Source: Rhodocyclaceae bacterium (GTDB lineage Bacteria > Pseudomonadota > Gammaproteobacteria > Burkholderiales > Rhodocyclaceae). From it: a stretch of DNA of 5,191 bases. The stretch's first letter is position 1, and each line of letters starts with the position of its first letter. The stretch spans positions 1-5,191 of the forward strand of contig JADFDL010000140.1 of the NCBI GenBank assembly GCA_018262875.1, written 5' to 3'. Of this stretch, positions 1 to 4,686 are shown one piece after another. Made by a program: the position numbers and the translations under genes. The notes beneath the pieces are model-generated. The model did no database searches. It had not been told where the DNA came from and saw only the letters and a list, made by a program, of their open reading frames with translations.

Positions 1-492
1 AAACAGCAAAGTCAGTCCCTGCGAGACGGCGGGCTGTGCGAATTCGAGGATCCAGGCGCGCAGCGCGTTGGGATTCAGGCTGCTGGTGTCGATGCGGTTG
101 CCCAGGCCGGCGATGTTCTCCAGCATCCCGCGCTCGCGCACGATGGCCTCGGCCAGGGTGGTTTGCGCGTCCGACAGCGGATGGCCACGCCGCGTCTCGG
201 AAAAGCGCGCGATCAAGGTTTCGTCGCGTGCCTCGAGAAAGACGAAGCGCGTCGGCACACCCATGGTCTGCAGGTCGCGCAGTTGCTGCGGCAGGGCGGC
301 GATGGAAGCGCCGGCGCGCACGTCGATCGCCACCGCCACCCGCTCGCAACCCTCCTCGCGCAGCTGGCGCACCAGTTGCGGCAGCAGCGTCGCCGGCAGG
401 TTGTCGACGCAGTAATGGCCAGCGTCCTCCAGCACATGGAGGGCGATGCTCTTGCCGGAGCCGGAGAGGCCGCTGATGAGGATGAGCTGCAT
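1..492 (-). CDS. rapZ: RapZ, RNase adapter / P-loop nucleotide-binding protein (3' end cut by window edge)
   Basis: In enterobacteria RapZ is a cytoplasmic P-loop protein that binds the small RNA GlmZ and hands it to RNase E, which tunes glucosamine-6-phosphate synthase. Seen: 164 codons from ATG at 492, with Walker A GLSGSGKS at residues 8-15, the family motif CVDNLP at 28-33 and AIDVR at 55-59. The visible part ends in GLTLLF, the usual start of the C-terminal RNA-binding domain, so about 120 residues should lie beyond the left edge. GGTGA six bases before the ATG serves as ribosome binding site. The gene follows the UmuD-like gene by 93 bp on the same strand. In many betaproteobacteria hprK precedes rapZ; it does not here. 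Residues 153-162, the expected domain junction, coincide with a copy of the dispersed 29-base repeat described elsewhere. Family assignment is firm; function in this organism is inferred. Confidence 0.95.
   Translation of the reverse strand, partial: MQLILISGLSGSGKSIALHVLEDAGHYCVDNLPATLLPQLVRQLREEGCERVAVAIDVRAGASIAALPQQLRDLQTMGVPTRFVFLEARDETLIARFSETRRGHPLSDAQTTLAEAIVRERGMLENIAGLGNRIDTSSLNPNALRAWILEFAQPAVSQGLTLLF
2..30 (+). repeat. Copy 5 of the 29-base AAAGTCAGTC repeat, inside rapZ (antisense)
   Basis: Bases 8-17 read AAAGTCAGTC and bases 27-30 read CGGC, at the same spacing as in the intergenic copies. From 8 to 36 it matches the corresponding stretch of copy 2 (3693-3721) at about 25 of 29 positions. 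The first six bases differ from the intergenic copies. On the minus strand it is coding, spanning roughly residues 155-164 of RapZ, which end in the normal family sequence GLTLLF. It could be a repeat tolerated in the interdomain linker, or a chance resemblance. Confidence 0.45.
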
Positions 493-585
493 GCAAAATC
501 ACCGCTGCAATGAGAAGCCAAGCATAGCCAAAAGCACGGCGACTTGCCATCGTTGAGGCGCCCGCCAGACGCCGGGATCGGGACG
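493..585 (-). promoter_or_regulatory. rapZ upstream gap with a weak candidate promoter
   Basis: This 93-bp gap separates the UmuD-like stop codon from the rapZ ATG. On the minus strand TATGCT (526-521) resembles a -10 box and TGGCAA (549-544) is a poor -35 box 17 bases upstream. That would place the transcript start about 20 bases before the rapZ ATG. No convincing intrinsic terminator with a T tract is visible after the UmuD-like gene, so read-through from the upstream pair into rapZ is also possible. No umuC fragment is recognisable in the gap. Confidence 0.3.
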
Positions 586-987
586 TTAGCGCCGGAGGGA
601 GTGCACGACGCTGGTCGCCACGCCCCAGATCGTCAGCTCCTGGCCGTCCTCGAATTCGACGGGACGGAAGCAGGGGTTCTCCGGCAGCAGGCGGACATGG
701 CCGTTGCGTTTTTGAAGGCGCTTCAGCGTCATCTCGTTATCCACCATCGCCACCACGATGTCGCCGTCGGCCGCCTCCAGCGCGCGGTCAACCACCAGCA
801 GGTCGCCATTGTTGATGCCTGCGCCGGTCATCGACTGGCCCTGCACGCGGATGTAGAAGGTCGACTCGCGATGCTCGACGAGATGCTCGTTGAGATCGAG
901 ACAGCCGTCGACGCGATCCTCGGCCGGCGTTGCAGGAGCGGCGCGGACGCCGCTCCCACATTGATGCTCCAGGGCATCCATGATCAC
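586..987 (-). CDS. umuD: UmuD-type S24 self-cleaving peptidase (translesion polymerase accessory subunit), umuC absent
   Basis: UmuD is cleaved with RecA help to UmuD', which joins UmuC as DNA polymerase V for error-prone bypass of lesions. Seen: 133 codons with the catalytic serine in GQSMTGAG (S52) and lysine in NEMTLKRL (K89). The 37-residue spacing equals E. coli S60/K97. LDLNEHLVEH (30-39) aligns with the E. coli IDLNQLLIQH region, and the C-terminal fold is complete. Start: GTG at 987 overlaps the upstream TGA as GTGA and has AGGAAG five bases before it; ATG at 981 is the alternative. The N-terminus is odd. It is about eight residues shorter before the serine than in E. coli, and residues 8-18 are encoded by a REP-like palindrome. 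A Cys-Gly at 10-11 recalls the E. coli C24-G25 cleavage pair but lies further from the conserved core, so self-cleavage is uncertain. No umuC follows in the window. Confidence 0.88.
   Translation of the reverse strand: MIMDALEHQCGSGVRAAPATPAEDRVDGCLDLNEHLVEHRESTFYIRVQGQSMTGAGINNGDLLVVDRALEAADGDIVVAMVDNEMTLKRLQKRNGHVRLLPENPCFRPVEFEDGQELTIWGVATSVVHSLRR
931..960 (-). repeat. REP-like palindrome within the umuD 5' coding region
   Basis: GGAGCGGCG (935-943) and CGCCGCTCC (948-956) form a perfect nine-pair stem with a four-base loop, flanked by TGCA and CACA. Read on the minus strand it begins TGTGGGAGCGGC, the head of REP elements common in Pseudomonas and related proteobacteria. REP elements are normally intergenic; this one lies in frame inside a coding region, at the part of UmuD that should hold the cleavage site. 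That it arrived by insertion is inferred. Confidence 0.7.
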
Positions 988-1568
988 TTGTACTTCCTGA
1001 AGCTGCCGGTGACGAGGCCGAAGATTTCCAGCTGGCCCTGCGGGCGGATCGGCGGGTAGGCCGGGTTGCCGGCCTTGAGGTACACGCCGCGCTTGTCCTG
1101 GGCGAGGTACTTCAGCGTGAACTCGTTGTCGACGATGGCCACGACGATGTCACCGACGCGCGCCGAGCGGCCCTTCTCCACCACGATGTAGTCGCCCGGC
1201 TGCAGGCCGGCCTCGATCATCGAGTCGCCCTTCACCGTGAGCAGGATGGTGCGGCTCGGCGAGTCGACGAGGAACTCGTCGATGGTCAGCGTCTCGGTGC
1301 CGGCGTCGTTGGCGGCGGCGGGGAGTCCCGCGCGCACCGAATCGGCCACCGGCCGGTCGAAGAAGCGCGGCCCGGGAGCGAGGCGCCGGTCTGGCGTGGT
1401 CTGCAGGAAGCCGGCCAGCTTGAGCCGCCCGGCGACGGCGTGGGCCGAGGCCACCGAGCGCAGGCCGAGCAGCCGCGCCATGTGCGAGAAGGAGGGCAGG
1501 CTGCGGTGCTCGGCGAAATAGTCCTGCAGGCGGCCGAGGTAGTCCGAATCGTGTGAGGCTGGGGGCAT
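984..1568 (-). CDS. LexA-family self-cleaving transcriptional repressor (S24 peptidase)
   Basis: This is a DNA-damage-responsive repressor: RecA filaments stimulate self-cleavage and release target promoters. Seen: 194 residues, close to the roughly 200 of LexA. Residues 9-65 form a LexA-like winged-helix domain (LPSFSHMARLLGL, then AVAGRLKLAGFL). VRAG at 78-81 gives the expected Ala80-Gly81 cleavage pair. The protease domain has serine in KGDSMIEAG (S116) and lysine in NEFTLKYL (K153), at the 37-residue spacing of E. coli S119/K156. ATG at 1568 is preceded by GGAGGT three bases upstream. Its stop overlaps the GTG of the UmuD-like gene, implying coupled translation. The N-terminal domain differs from the canonical betaproteobacterial LexA I would expect, so this may be a second, specialised LexA and not the global SOS regulator. 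Two palindromes in its own promoter suggest autoregulation. Confidence 0.9.
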   Translation of the reverse strand: MPPASHDSDYLGRLQDYFAEHRSLPSFSHMARLLGLRSVASAHAVAGRLKLAGFLQTTPDRRLAPGPRFFDRPVADSVRAGLPAAANDAGTETLTIDEFLVDSPSRTILLTVKGDSMIEAGLQPGDYIVVEKGRSARVGDIVVAIVDNEFTLKYLAQDKRGVYLKAGNPAYPPIRPQGQLEIFGLVTGSFRKYK

Positions 1569-1576
1569 GGGACCTC

Positions 1577-1590
1577 CGAATGTTCATTCG
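1577..1590. promoter_or_regulatory. Candidate LexA operator, proximal
   Basis: CGAATGTTCATTCG is a perfect palindrome (CGAATG/CATTCG around TT). It differs at one position from the second site, 22 bases away. It starts nine bases upstream of the repressor ATG, between the -10 box and the ribosome binding site, where bound repressor would block transcription. Assignment to this LexA is inferred from position and pairing. Confidence 0.75.
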
Positions 1591-1591
1591 C

Positions 1592-1620
1592 ATCCTAACG
1601 AACGAACATTCGTTTGTAAA
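1592..1620 (-). promoter_or_regulatory. Sigma70-type promoter of the lexA-like/umuD pair
   Basis: On the minus strand TTTACA (1620-1615) matches the -35 consensus at five of six bases. TAGGAT (1597-1592) matches the -10 consensus at four of six. The spacer is 17 bases. The distal operator fills the spacer and the proximal one covers the expected start point, a typical layout for an autorepressed SOS promoter. Confidence 0.65.
1599..1612. promoter_or_regulatory. Candidate LexA operator, distal, within the promoter spacer
   Basis: CGAACGAACATTCG reads CGAATGTTCGTTCG on the minus strand, matching the proximal site at 13 of 14 positions. It also fits the Bacillus-type SOS box (CGAAC-N4-GTTC pattern) much better than the enterobacterial CTG-N10-CAG box. 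It lies between the -35 and -10 boxes of the repressor promoter and ends 60 bases before the antiporter ATG, so an effect on that gene is conceivable but not shown. Confidence 0.72.
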
Positions 1621-1672
1621 GGGGCCGCCGGAAAGCGGGAATAATGGCGGCTTTTTGGCGCGCCCAAGAACA

Positions 1673-3232
1673 ATGCTGCTGCTCGAACTCGTCCTCTTCC
1701 TGCTGCTGTGCGCCGTCGCGCTGGGCTGGGTCGCCCGCCACTTCAAGTTTCCCTACCCGATCGCCCTGGTCGTCGGCGGCGCCCTGATCGGCCTCGTGCC
1801 GAAGCTGCCGCAGTTCCCCTTCGATCCGCAGCTGATCCTCGTCATCGTCCTGCCGCCGATCCTCTACCAGGCGGCGCTGCTCACTTCCTGGAGCGACTTC
1901 AAGGCCAGCATCCGCCCGATCGGCCTGCTCGCCATCGGCCTGGTGCTGGCCACCACGCTGGCCGTCGGCGCGACGCTGAAGTGGCTGGTGCCGGGCATGC
2001 CCTGGGCGGCGGCCTTCGCCTTCGGCGCCATCGTCTCGCCGCCCGACGCGGTGGCTGCCACCGCCATCCTGTCGCGCCTGAACATCCCGCGCCGCATCGT
2101 CACCATCCTCGAGGGCGAGAGCCTGGTGAACGACGCCTCCGGCCTGGTGCTCTACAAGTTCGCCGTGGCGGCGGCCCTGACCGGCGCCTTTTCGCTCGCC
2201 GAGGCGAGCCTGCAGTTCGTCGGCGTCTCGGCGGGCGGCATCGTTCTCGGCGTCGGCCTCGCCTATGCCTTCATCGCCATCCACCGCCGCCTCGGCGACC
2301 CCTTCATCGAGGTGCTGACCGCGCTCGTCTCGCCCTACGTCGCCTACATCGTCGCCGAATCGCTGCACGTCTCCGGCGTGCTCGCCGTGGTGGCGGCCGG
2401 GCTCGTGCGCGGACGCCACGCGCCGGAGATCGTCTCCGCCGAGATGCGCATCATGGCGCGCTCGGTGTGGAACGTGCTGGTGTTCCTGCTGAACAGCCTG
2501 GTCTTCATGCTGATCGGCCTGCAGCTCTCCGACATGCCGGACCGCCTCGCCCGCTACTCGTCGGCCCAGCTGCTCGGCTGGGGCCTCGCCATCAGCGCGG
2601 TGGCGATCCTGGTGCGCTTCGCCTGGGTATATTTCGCCGCCTACCTGCCGCGCGCGCTGAGCGGCAGCCTGCGCGAGGCCGAGCCGCGGCTGCGCAAGCG
2701 CGAAATGGGCATCATCAGCTGGTGCGGCATGCGCGGCATCGTCTCGCTGGCGGCGGCGCTGGCCCTGCCGGCGACGCTGCCCGGCGGCGGCGCCTTCCCG
2801 CACCGCGACCTGATCATTTTCCTGACCTTCTTCGTCATCGCCGTCACGCTGGTCGGCCAGGGCCTGACGCTGCCCGCGCTGATCCGCCGCCTCAAGGTCG
2901 GCTCGGACTGGAGCATCGAGGCGGAAAGCCAGCGCGTGCGCGCCGCCATGAGCGCGGCGGCGATCGCCGCCATCGACAATCTCGTCGCCCGCGAGGGCGC
3001 GCCGGCCGCGTGGGCCGACCCGCTGCGCGCCGAGATCCGCGAGCGCATCCTCCTCGCCGCGCCGCAGGGCCTCGAACCGAACCCGCAGGCCGGGCTGGCG
3101 ATGCGCCTGCGCCAGGCCGCCCTCCGCGCCGAGCGCGCCGAACTGATCCGCCTGTGGCGCGACAACGAGATCAGCGACGAAGTGATGCACCACCTCGAGG
3201 AAATCCTCGACTACCAGGAAGCGCACATCTAG
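1673..3232 (+). CDS. CPA1-family Na+/H+ antiporter (NhaP/YjcE type)
   Basis: An inner-membrane exchanger of Na+ (or K+) for protons, serving pH and cation homeostasis. Seen: 519 residues from ATG at 1673, beginning directly with a hydrophobic helix. About twelve membrane segments span residues 1-415. Family motifs are SPPDAVA with D125, the helix-5 LEGESLVNDASGL with N153-D154 (ion-binding pair of CPA1 proteins), and GMRGIVSLAAALALP near residue 360. A polar, charged tail of about 100 residues is probably cytosolic. An in-frame ATG at 1613-1615 or earlier would add a polar stretch that overlaps the operator region, so 1673 is preferred although its ribosome binding site (AAGA) is weak. It is divergent from the LexA-like gene and stands alone. 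A repeat hairpin begins nine bases after the stop. Ion preference cannot be read from sequence. Confidence 0.93.
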   Translation: MLLLELVLFLLLCAVALGWVARHFKFPYPIALVVGGALIGLVPKLPQFPFDPQLILVIVLPPILYQAALLTSWSDFKASIRPIGLLAIGLVLATTLAVGATLKWLVPGMPWAAAFAFGAIVSPPDAVAATAILSRLNIPRRIVTILEGESLVNDASGLVLYKFAVAAALTGAFSLAEASLQFVGVSAGGIVLGVGLAYAFIAIHRRLGDPFIEVLTALVSPYVAYIVAESLHVSGVLAVVAAGLVRGRHAPEIVSAEMRIMARSVWNVLVFLLNSLVFMLIGLQLSDMPDRLARYSSAQLLGWGLAISAVAILVRFAWVYFAAYLPRALSGSLREAEPRLRKREMGIISWCGMRGIVSLAAALALPATLPGGGAFPHRDLIIFLTFFVIAVTLVGQGLTLPALIRRLKVGSDWSIEAESQRVRAAMSAAAIAAIDNLVAREGAPAAWADPLRAEIRERILLAAPQGLEPNPQAGLAMRLRQAALRAERAELIRLWRDNEISDEVMHHLEEILDYQEAHI

Positions 3233-3240
3233 CGGCGTTG

Positions 3241-3277
3241 GCGGGAAAAGTCAGTCGCCGCGATACGGCAACTGACT
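3241..3277 (+). repeat. Copy 1 of the 29-base repeat, forming a near-perfect hairpin after the antiporter stop
   Basis: The 29-base unit is 3241-3269; its first 18 bases equal those of copy 2. AGTCAGT (3249-3255) pairs with ACTGACT (3271-3277), and GCCG (3257-3260) with CGGC (3266-3269). One C/A mismatch and a five-base loop complete a stem with 11 of 12 pairs. No T tract follows, so a classical intrinsic terminator is unlikely; transcript end protection or processing is possible. Confidence 0.75.
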
Positions 3278-3402
3278 GATGGCATCGCGAACATCCGGTC
3301 GCAGCTTGACGGGATACCGTCGACCGCTACTTGCGGGTCGTTACCCTGGCCGACGGCGTGACGCTGCATAATGCATTTCCGGACAGGAGATTCAAACCAT
3401 GA
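3278..3402 (+). pseudogene. Decayed coding remnant overlapping the DUF2283 start
   Basis: From 3310 to the TGA at 3400-3402 one frame reads protein-like: RYLRVVTLADGVTLHNAFP followed by DRRFKP and stop. The TGA overlaps the downstream ATG as ATGA, typical of a coupled gene pair. Upstream that frame is blocked by TGA at 3307. A one-base deletion near 3318 would join it to the neighbouring frame, which encodes DGIANIRSQLDGIP from 3278. No start codon with a ribosome binding site is visible, so this is probably the C-terminal scrap of a small protein that once preceded DUF2283. DUF2283 genes are often paired with a small DUF4258-type partner; identity with that family is a guess. It could also be a chance open stretch in GC-rich DNA. 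Confidence 0.45.
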
Positions 3403-3614
3403 GACTCAACTACGACGCGGCAACGGATTCGCTCTACATCCATCTGGCCGAGCGGCCATCGGTGGATTCCGACGAGGTGGCCGACGGCGTGGTGCTCGAT
3501 TACGACGCGCAGGGCGCGCTCGTCGGCATCGACGTGCAGCATGCCTCACAGCGCGCCGACATCCGCCGGCTGGCCGTGAATCACATGCCGCTGGACAGCC
3601 TCGAAGCCGCCTAA
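3399..3614 (+). CDS. DUF2283 small protein
   Basis: This 71-residue protein is the usual length of DUF2283, whose biochemical role is unknown to me. Seen: the family pattern YDAATDSLYIHLAERP (residues 5-20), then EVADGVVLDYDAQGALVGID (26-45), predicted to form a small beta sheet, and a short C-terminal tail. AGGAG nine bases before the ATG is a clear ribosome binding site. The ATG overlaps the TGA of the upstream remnant, so it was probably the second gene of a coupled pair. DUF2283 genes often sit beside small toxin-like genes, which makes an antitoxin or partner role plausible, but no intact partner is present here. No convincing promoter was found in the 166 bp upstream; TGCATAAT at 3365-3372 is the best -10-like sequence, without a matching -35 box. 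Confidence 0.9.
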   Translation: MRLNYDAATDSLYIHLAERPSVDSDEVADGVVLDYDAQGALVGIDVQHASQRADIRRLAVNHMPLDSLEAA

Positions 3615-3686
3615 CCCCCACCCGGCGGCGCCACCTTCCTTCTGCCGCCTTGCAGCCCGGGGCCGGGAAGCGTATATCCGGAAATT

Positions 3687-3715
3687 GCGGGAAAAGTCAG
3701 TCGCTGCGGCACGGC
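3687..3715 (+). repeat. Copy 2 of the 29-base repeat, after DUF2283
   Basis: It shares the first 18 bases with copy 1 and the first 17 with neither gap nor mismatch against the family head GCGGGAAAAGTCAGTCG, and ends in CGGC. GCTG and CGGC around a five-base loop can pair with one G-U wobble where copy 1 has G-C, but the long outer stem of copy 1 is missing. It is followed by a small palindrome, ATGC-ATTA-GCAT (3719-3730). It lies 73 bases after the DUF2283 stop and 56 bases before the next gene, so it could sit in either transcript. Confidence 0.75.
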
Positions 3716-3770
3716 GGGATGCATTAGCATGGCGCTTTGCGGCGAATCAGGACACGAGGGACAACCGACC

Positions 3771-4463
3771 ATGCGCACACTCAGGATCGTATCGGGCCTG
3801 CTCTGCCTGGCGGCCGCCCTGCCGGCGCTGGCCCAGTCCGCGCCCGGCTGGAGCGGCTGCTTCGCCGGCGGCCAGGCCGGCTACGGACGGGCGAACATCA
3901 AGGGCTGGTCCGACACCAACCCGCCCGGCCAGCCGTCGATCGGCGCGACGACGGCCAGCGGCGGCGCGCTCGGCGGCCAGGCCGGCTGCGACCTGCAGGC
4001 GGGCAACTGGGTGTGGGGCGCGCAAGTCTCGCTGAGCCTGGCGAACATCACGGGCAGCCACCGCTACAAGCCCTTCGGCAGCGGCCCCAACGACCGCGTC
4101 GCCTACGACATCGGCGCGCTGGCGACGCTGAGCGGGCGGCTCGGCCATCTCTTCCGACCCAACACGCTCGGCTATGTGCGCGCCGGCGCCGCCTGGACGC
4201 GGACCAACCACGACGACAGCGACCCCGCCCCGCTCTTCGGCCCGGCGTACACCGGCGACACCACGGCGACGCGCCACGGCTGGCTGCTCGGCATCGGCAT
4301 CGAGCACCGCTACGGCCGCCACCTGTCGGCCTTCGCCGAGTACACCCACATGAACTTCGGCAAGAAGACCGTCACCATCCACTACAGCGACGGCGTCATC
4401 GCCAGCTATCCCTTCCGCCAGCGCATGGACTTCCTCGGCGTCGGCGTGAACTACCGCTTCTGA
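3771..4463 (+). CDS. Outer-membrane beta-barrel protein (OmpA/Omp25-like porin family)
   Basis: A small barrel of the outer membrane; its exact role is unknown. Seen: 230 residues. A signal peptide (MRTLRI, hydrophobic core to residue 17, PALA then Q22) predicts cleavage after A21. WSGCFAGGQAGYG at 27-39 matches the first strand of the Omp_b-brl type (commonly W-G-Y-x-G-G). Alternating hydrophobic strands follow, with Gly/aromatic turns, ending in GVGVNYRF with the terminal Phe expected for BamA recognition. Cys30 and Cys73 are the only cysteines in the mature part and could form a disulfide. GAGGGA about nine bases before ATG 3771 sets the start; an upstream in-frame ATG at 3729 would hide the signal peptide behind 14 polar residues. 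It is preceded by repeat copy 2, followed by copy 3, and convergent with the RodZ-like gene. Confidence 0.88.
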   Translation: MRTLRIVSGLLCLAAALPALAQSAPGWSGCFAGGQAGYGRANIKGWSDTNPPGQPSIGATTASGGALGGQAGCDLQAGNWVWGAQVSLSLANITGSHRYKPFGSGPNDRVAYDIGALATLSGRLGHLFRPNTLGYVRAGAAWTRTNHDDSDPAPLFGPAYTGDTTATRHGWLLGIGIEHRYGRHLSAFAEYTHMNFGKKTVTIHYSDGVIASYPFRQRMDFLGVGVNYRF

Positions 4464-4490
4464 ACACCCCGGCCGCGCCGCAACGGCACG

Positions 4491-4519
4491 GCGGGAAAAG
4501 TCAGTCGGTGTGATACGGC
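4491..4519 (+). repeat. Copy 3 of the 29-base repeat, left arm of an inverted pair
   Basis: It starts 28 bases after the outer-membrane gene's stop and has the same 17-base head as copies 1 and 2, ending GATACGGC like copy 1. Its AAAAGTCAGTCGG (4496-4508) is the exact reverse complement of 4669-4681 in copy 4, so the pair frames a 186-bp unit. Confidence 0.75.
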
Positions 4520-4546
4520 GATGCGGGCGGCCGGTCTCGGCCAGCA

Positions 4547-4635
4547 GCCGTCATTCCGGGGCCGCGTAGCGGAACCCGGAATCCAGTGCCTTTGTTCGAG
4601 CGTAGCTGGATTCCCGCGTTCGCGGGAATGACGGC
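4547..4635. repeat. REP/dRS3-like nested hairpin between convergent genes
   Basis: Bases 4547-4557 (GCCGTCATTCC) pair with 4625-4635 over 11 bp. CGGAATCCAG (4577-4586) pairs with CTGGATTCC starting at 4606, giving a long two-tier stem. The right arm contains ATTCCCGCGTTCGCGGGAAT (4610-4629), itself a palindrome that fits the Neisseria dRS3 pattern ATTCCC-N8-GGGAAT. Related GTCATTCC/GGAATGAC repeats are scattered through many proteobacterial genomes. It could act as a bidirectional transcript barrier for the two convergent genes. Confidence 0.8.
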
Positions 4636-4657
4636 AAGGGGTCGGTAGTTTCCCTTC

Positions 4658-4686
4658 GCCGCGCCCCGCCGACTGACTTTTGTTTC
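4658..4686 (-). repeat. Copy 4 of the 29-base repeat, right arm of the inverted pair
   Basis: On the minus strand it reads AAAAGTCAGTCGG from 4681 and ends CGGC at 4658, aligning without gaps to copies 1-3; only the first five bases differ from their GCGGG head. The repeat overlaps the TGA (4687-4685) of the RodZ-like gene, and its core starts four bases past that stop. Confidence 0.7.

Noticed and set aside
36..513. Plus-strand frames over the rapZ region
   Set aside because: They are antisense to a gene with clear RapZ motifs and show no recognisable protein.
1595..3226. A long minus-strand open frame opposite the antiporter
   Set aside because: Its translation is dominated by Arg, Asp, Gln and Ala with no domain; it is the antisense shadow of a GC-rich gene with strong third-base bias.
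3249..3277. Repeat copy 1 hairpin as an intrinsic terminator of the antiporter
   Set aside because: The stem is good but no T tract follows in either direction.
1708..3279. A long plus-strand frame overlapping the antiporter
   Set aside because: The product is Arg/Pro/Ala-rich low-complexity sequence; the +2 frame encodes an unmistakable CPA1 antiporter.
3624..3649. GGCGGC/GCCGCC stem after DUF2283 as a terminator
   Set aside because: Six pairs with a 14-base loop and no T run; expected by chance in DNA this GC-rich.
3685..4035. A frame beginning inside repeat copy 2 and running into the outer-membrane gene
   Set aside because: After the repeat it becomes Arg/Ala/Pro-rich and overlaps the real gene out of frame. 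The repeat reads KSVxxxRR in one frame in several copies, but the copies do not continue into a common protein.
2..4686. The five repeats as a CRISPR array
   Set aside because: Copies are far apart, separated by whole genes, on both strands and without uniform spacers.
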